The translations under genes and the position numbers were made by a program. Below, in pieces: positions 61,973-64,000 of a DNA stretch of 64,000 nucleotides. The stretch spans positions 1-64,000 of the forward strand of contig JAEXOY010000030.1 of NCBI GenBank assembly GCA_023439045.1, written 5' to 3'. The notes beneath the pieces are model-generated. The model saw nothing but the letters and a program-made list of their open reading frames with translations. It searched no databases and was not told the origin of the DNA. The DNA is from Bacillota bacterium (lineage in GTDB: Bacteria > Bacillota > Clostridia > Acetivibrionales > DSM-1351). The stretch's first letter is position 1, and every line of letters begins with the position of its first letter.

Positions 61973-63349
61973 ATGCATATGGACAAAACTATGCTTATTA
62001 CTTCAATGATGAGGGTTATATTAACTAGGAGCCTAAAGCCCTTTGTATTCAAGGGCAGGCATGATAATGCTCTCAACTATAGAGACCTGGACAGTCTTGG
62101 GCTTTATGTACATATACCTTTTTGCAGAAGCTTGTGCAGCTTTTGCCCCTATTGCAAAGTAAAATACGATGAAGCACTGGCAAAAGCCTACGAGGAAGCA
62201 TTACTAAGGGAGATTGAGCTATGTGCGGGGGGCGGTAAGCGAGCGCAATGTGAAGATGAGTGTGGCAAGGCAGCACAAGGAGAAGGAGTACATGGTGAAG
62301 TAGCATATAACGAAGTAGGTGCTACTATTGCAACAGGTAGAGGTCCGAAAAAAACAGTTACCAGCCTCTATTTTGGAGGGGGTACTCCTGTTTTAATGAT
62401 TGATTCCTTAGGAAAAATAATTGAAAAGCTCAAGCAGTATTTTACAATAGAAGGGGAGATAGGCGTTGAACTGCACCCTTCGGATATTGAACCAGGAAAT
62501 CTTGAGAAGCTCAAGGAAGCCGGAGTTACAATGGTTAGCACGGGAGTACAATCTTTTGACAATGAGTGTCTTACGAAGTTAGGCAGAAGTGCGGAAAATA
62601 TAGAGGCTAAGCTGGCCCTTGTTAAAAAATATAACTTTTCCGTGGTTGATGTTGACCTCATTTTTGGAATTCCTGGGCAAGACAAGGATATACTCAAAAA
62701 AGATGTAGAGATGGCATTTAGTTTGGGTGCGACTCAGATTTCAACTTATCCGTTTATTGACTTTACTTATGCAAACAACCAGTACAAACCTCTTTCACAC
62801 AAGACAAAAAAACAGATGCTGGGTTATTTGAATGAGCTATGTAGAGAGATGGATATAGAGAGGACTTCGGTATGGACCTTTGCAAAAAAGAAAACAGGCC
62901 GATACTCATCAATAACTAGGGACAATTTTCTGGGCTTTGGGGTATCAGCAACAACGCTGCTAAGGAATCAGTTTAAGATAAATACATTTTCCATAGAAGA
63001 GTACGAAAAAAGAATCAATGCAGGTAACCTTGCAACCTCTCTCACCCTTGATTTTACAAAGAGGCAAAGAGCTTTGTACTATCTGTTCTGGAGCGCTTAT
63101 GGCCTAGTAATTGATCCTGTGGGGTTTGAAAGCCTTATTGGAACTCCACTCAATAAACTTTATGGAGTGGAGATATGGATTGCTGCTAAATTGGGGCTTT
63201 TGAAAAAGCATAACAATAACTATGAGCTTACTGAAAAAGGAGCCTTTTATTATCATTTTATCGAGCAGCAGTACACGAGGGCATATATAGATAAAATGTG
63301 GAATATTTCTATGAAAACAGCATTCCCTGATGAGGTTATATTAAAATAG
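61973..63349 (+). CDS. HemN-like radical SAM protein with inserted linker
   Basis: A 458-residue relative of oxygen-independent coproporphyrinogen III oxidase (HemN/HemW/HutW group). The motif HIPFCRSLCSFCPYC (C-x3-C-x2-C-x2-C) and YFGGGTPVLM, TGVQSFDN and DLIFGIPGQ are canonical, and a HemN C-terminal winged region (about 350-440) follows. A hydrophilic Gly/Glu/Ala-rich insertion of about 40 residues (about 84-126) interrupts the usual short link before YFGGGTP. Whether it makes heme or modifies another substrate is open. Start at ATG 61973; the ribosome site is weak and ATG 61979 is an alternative. Confidence 0.8.
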   Translation: MHMDKTMLITSMMRVILTRSLKPFVFKGRHDNALNYRDLDSLGLYVHIPFCRSLCSFCPYCKVKYDEALAKAYEEALLREIELCAGGGKRAQCEDECGKAAQGEGVHGEVAYNEVGATIATGRGPKKTVTSLYFGGGTPVLMIDSLGKIIEKLKQYFTIEGEIGVELHPSDIEPGNLEKLKEAGVTMVSTGVQSFDNECLTKLGRSAENIEAKLALVKKYNFSVVDVDLIFGIPGQDKDILKKDVEMAFSLGATQISTYPFIDFTYANNQYKPLSHKTKKQMLGYLNELCREMDIERTSVWTFAKKKTGRYSSITRDNFLGFGVSATTLLRNQFKINTFSIEEYEKRINAGNLATSLTLDFTKRQRALYYLFWSAYGLVIDPVGFESLIGTPLNKLYGVEIWIAAKLGLLKKHNNNYELTEKGAFYYHFIEQQYTRAYIDKMWNISMKTAFPDEVILK

Positions 63350-63659
63350 CTTATCAGATATAGCTAATAAATATTTCAAATTGTGATTTAAATAGCTAGA
63401 TAGCAAATAGCTATAATATTGTTGAAAAACTTAATTTGAATAGTTTTAACATTAATTTTCAAATAAATATAAGAACTGATTTTAACAGCTTTTCACTATA
63501 ACATTAAACTATATAGGTTAATTTATTTCACTGTTATGTAAAGTGCATCTAATAAAGCCAAGTATTGACATTTCACCGTATTGTTATTATTATTAAAACA
63601 ATATGGAATGTCGGTATATTGGCTTGTTTTCAATAATTTTACATAGGGGTGATTTTTTT
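63350..63659. other. Intergenic region with promoter and long hairpin before the solute-binding gene
   Basis: The 310-base gap is AT-rich, with several ATAGCTA-type short repeats near 63360-63415. Its right half holds the promoter and inverted repeat described separately. No gene is seen. Confidence 0.6.
63555..63625. promoter_or_regulatory. Promoter embedded in a long imperfect inverted repeat
   Basis: TTGACA (63565-63570), 17 bases, TATTAT (63588-63593) is a near-consensus promoter. It lies inside an imperfect inverted repeat (AAGCCAA...GTATTGTT with AACAATAT...TTGGCTT). The right arm would be in the 5' untranslated RNA, and the left arm covers the -35, so the symmetry fits operator binding at least as well as RNA folding. 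Confidence 0.6.
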
Positions 63660-64000
63660 ATGAAGAAGATTTTAGCTTTATTGTTAGCTGTAGTAATTTG
63701 TGCTTCAATGGTGGGCTGCGGCGAAAAAGCAGAAGACGTTAGTGCTTCCGCACAAACTACGTTCACTGGTGAGTTAGAGGGTGCACTCAAGGATTATACC
63801 TTTAAGGTTGGTACATCTGGAACATATGCTCCATTCTCATACTTTGATGCAGATGGTAAGACATTGATAGGCTTTGATATGGACTTTATGAAGGAGCTTC
63901 AGGACTTACTTGGCTTTAAGTTAGACGGTAGTGTACAGGCAATGGACTACAGCCCACTTACAACCTCTGTTGCTGAAGGAAAGCTTGACTTTGCAATGGC
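63660..64000 (+). CDS. Amino-acid-type ABC transporter solute-binding lipoprotein (5' part)
   Basis: The gene runs off the window end; 113 codons are visible. The signal peptide ends in the lipobox SMVGCG (Cys20). A family-3 extracellular solute-binding domain begins at YTFKVGTSGTYAPFSYFDADG and continues with IGFDMDFMKEL and LTTSVAEGKLDFAM. Such proteins deliver amino acids to an ABC importer; the permease and ATPase presumably follow outside. ATG 63660 follows AGGGGTGATTTTTT. Confidence 0.9.
   Translation, partial: MKKILALLLAVVICASMVGCGEKAEDVSASAQTTFTGELEGALKDYTFKVGTSGTYAPFSYFDADGKTLIGFDMDFMKELQDLLGFKLDGSVQAMDYSPLTTSVAEGKLDFAM

Noticed and set aside
51597..63625. Long inverted repeats as insertion sequence ends
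   Set aside because: No transposase frame lies between or beside them and the sequences of the three elements differ.

Overview
The window is AT-rich chromosomal DNA from an endospore-forming, anaerobic-type member of the Clostridia. Three things point there: strong AGGAGG-type ribosome binding sites with frequent TTG/GTG starts, a complete gerA-gerB-gerC germination operon with a likely sigma-G promoter, and the conserved sporulation/housekeeping order yqfC-yqfD-phoH-yqfF-ybeY-dgkA-cdd-era-yqzL-recO. Several plant-polysaccharide glycosidases (GH4, GH13, GH105, GH43) suggest a saprophytic lifestyle. No species is assigned. I see no prophage, insertion sequence, CRISPR array or rRNA gene.

Layout. 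0.2-9.3 kb: cell-envelope and spore genes, namely a CotJC-like Mn catalase, an orphan BlaI repressor, a 3D-domain wall protein, a DacF-like protein that has lost its catalytic motifs, the ger operon with a tiny fourth gene, and a transglycosylase-like protein. 9.3-15.1 kb: a carbohydrate locus (AraC regulator divergent from GH4, then GH13 and GH105). 15.2-17.3 kb: a GNAT protein, a small HTH protein and tRNA-Trp. 17.4-31.9 kb: two DUF881 proteins, a PdaA-like deacetylase, the yqfC-to-recO cluster, cardiolipin synthase, a second deacetylase, an RlmI-like methyltransferase and a DUF896 protein. 32.2-38.7 kb: a two-component/chemosensory cluster (PocR-GAF histidine kinase, CheY-like regulator, CheA-like kinase without the CheW-binding domain, CheB without receiver, response regulator, membrane histidine kinase, CheW). 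38.9-41.6 kb: an ABC exporter operon with an unknown exported protein. 41.7-47.4 kb: an acyl-CoA synthetase with its XRE-cupin regulator, an MCP, an HD-GYP protein and a LysR regulator. 47.6-51.5 kb: full-length purL. 51.9-57.3 kb: GH43, MATE exporter, M24 peptidase, third deacetylase. 57.5-60.3 kb: a BlaI/M56 (BlaR1-like) pair behind a 44-bp palindromic operator. 60.4-64.0 kb: small membrane protein, two radical-SAM proteins and the start of a solute-binding lipoprotein.

The most unusual property cuts across gene families. Short tandem repeats are inserted in frame into many unrelated and otherwise conserved proteins (PurL, YqzL, GH13, MATE, M56, two others), and different degenerate tandem repeats follow or precede many genes. 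In at least two cases the intergenic unit is a copy of the upstream gene's own 3' end including its stop codon. This looks like genome-wide repeat expansion rather than one mobile repeat family. Other points worth attention are the catalytically degenerate DacF-like protein, the stripped-down CheA/CheB pair, the candidate germinant-receptor D subunit, and the M56 sensor with a non-penicillin-binding extracellular region.
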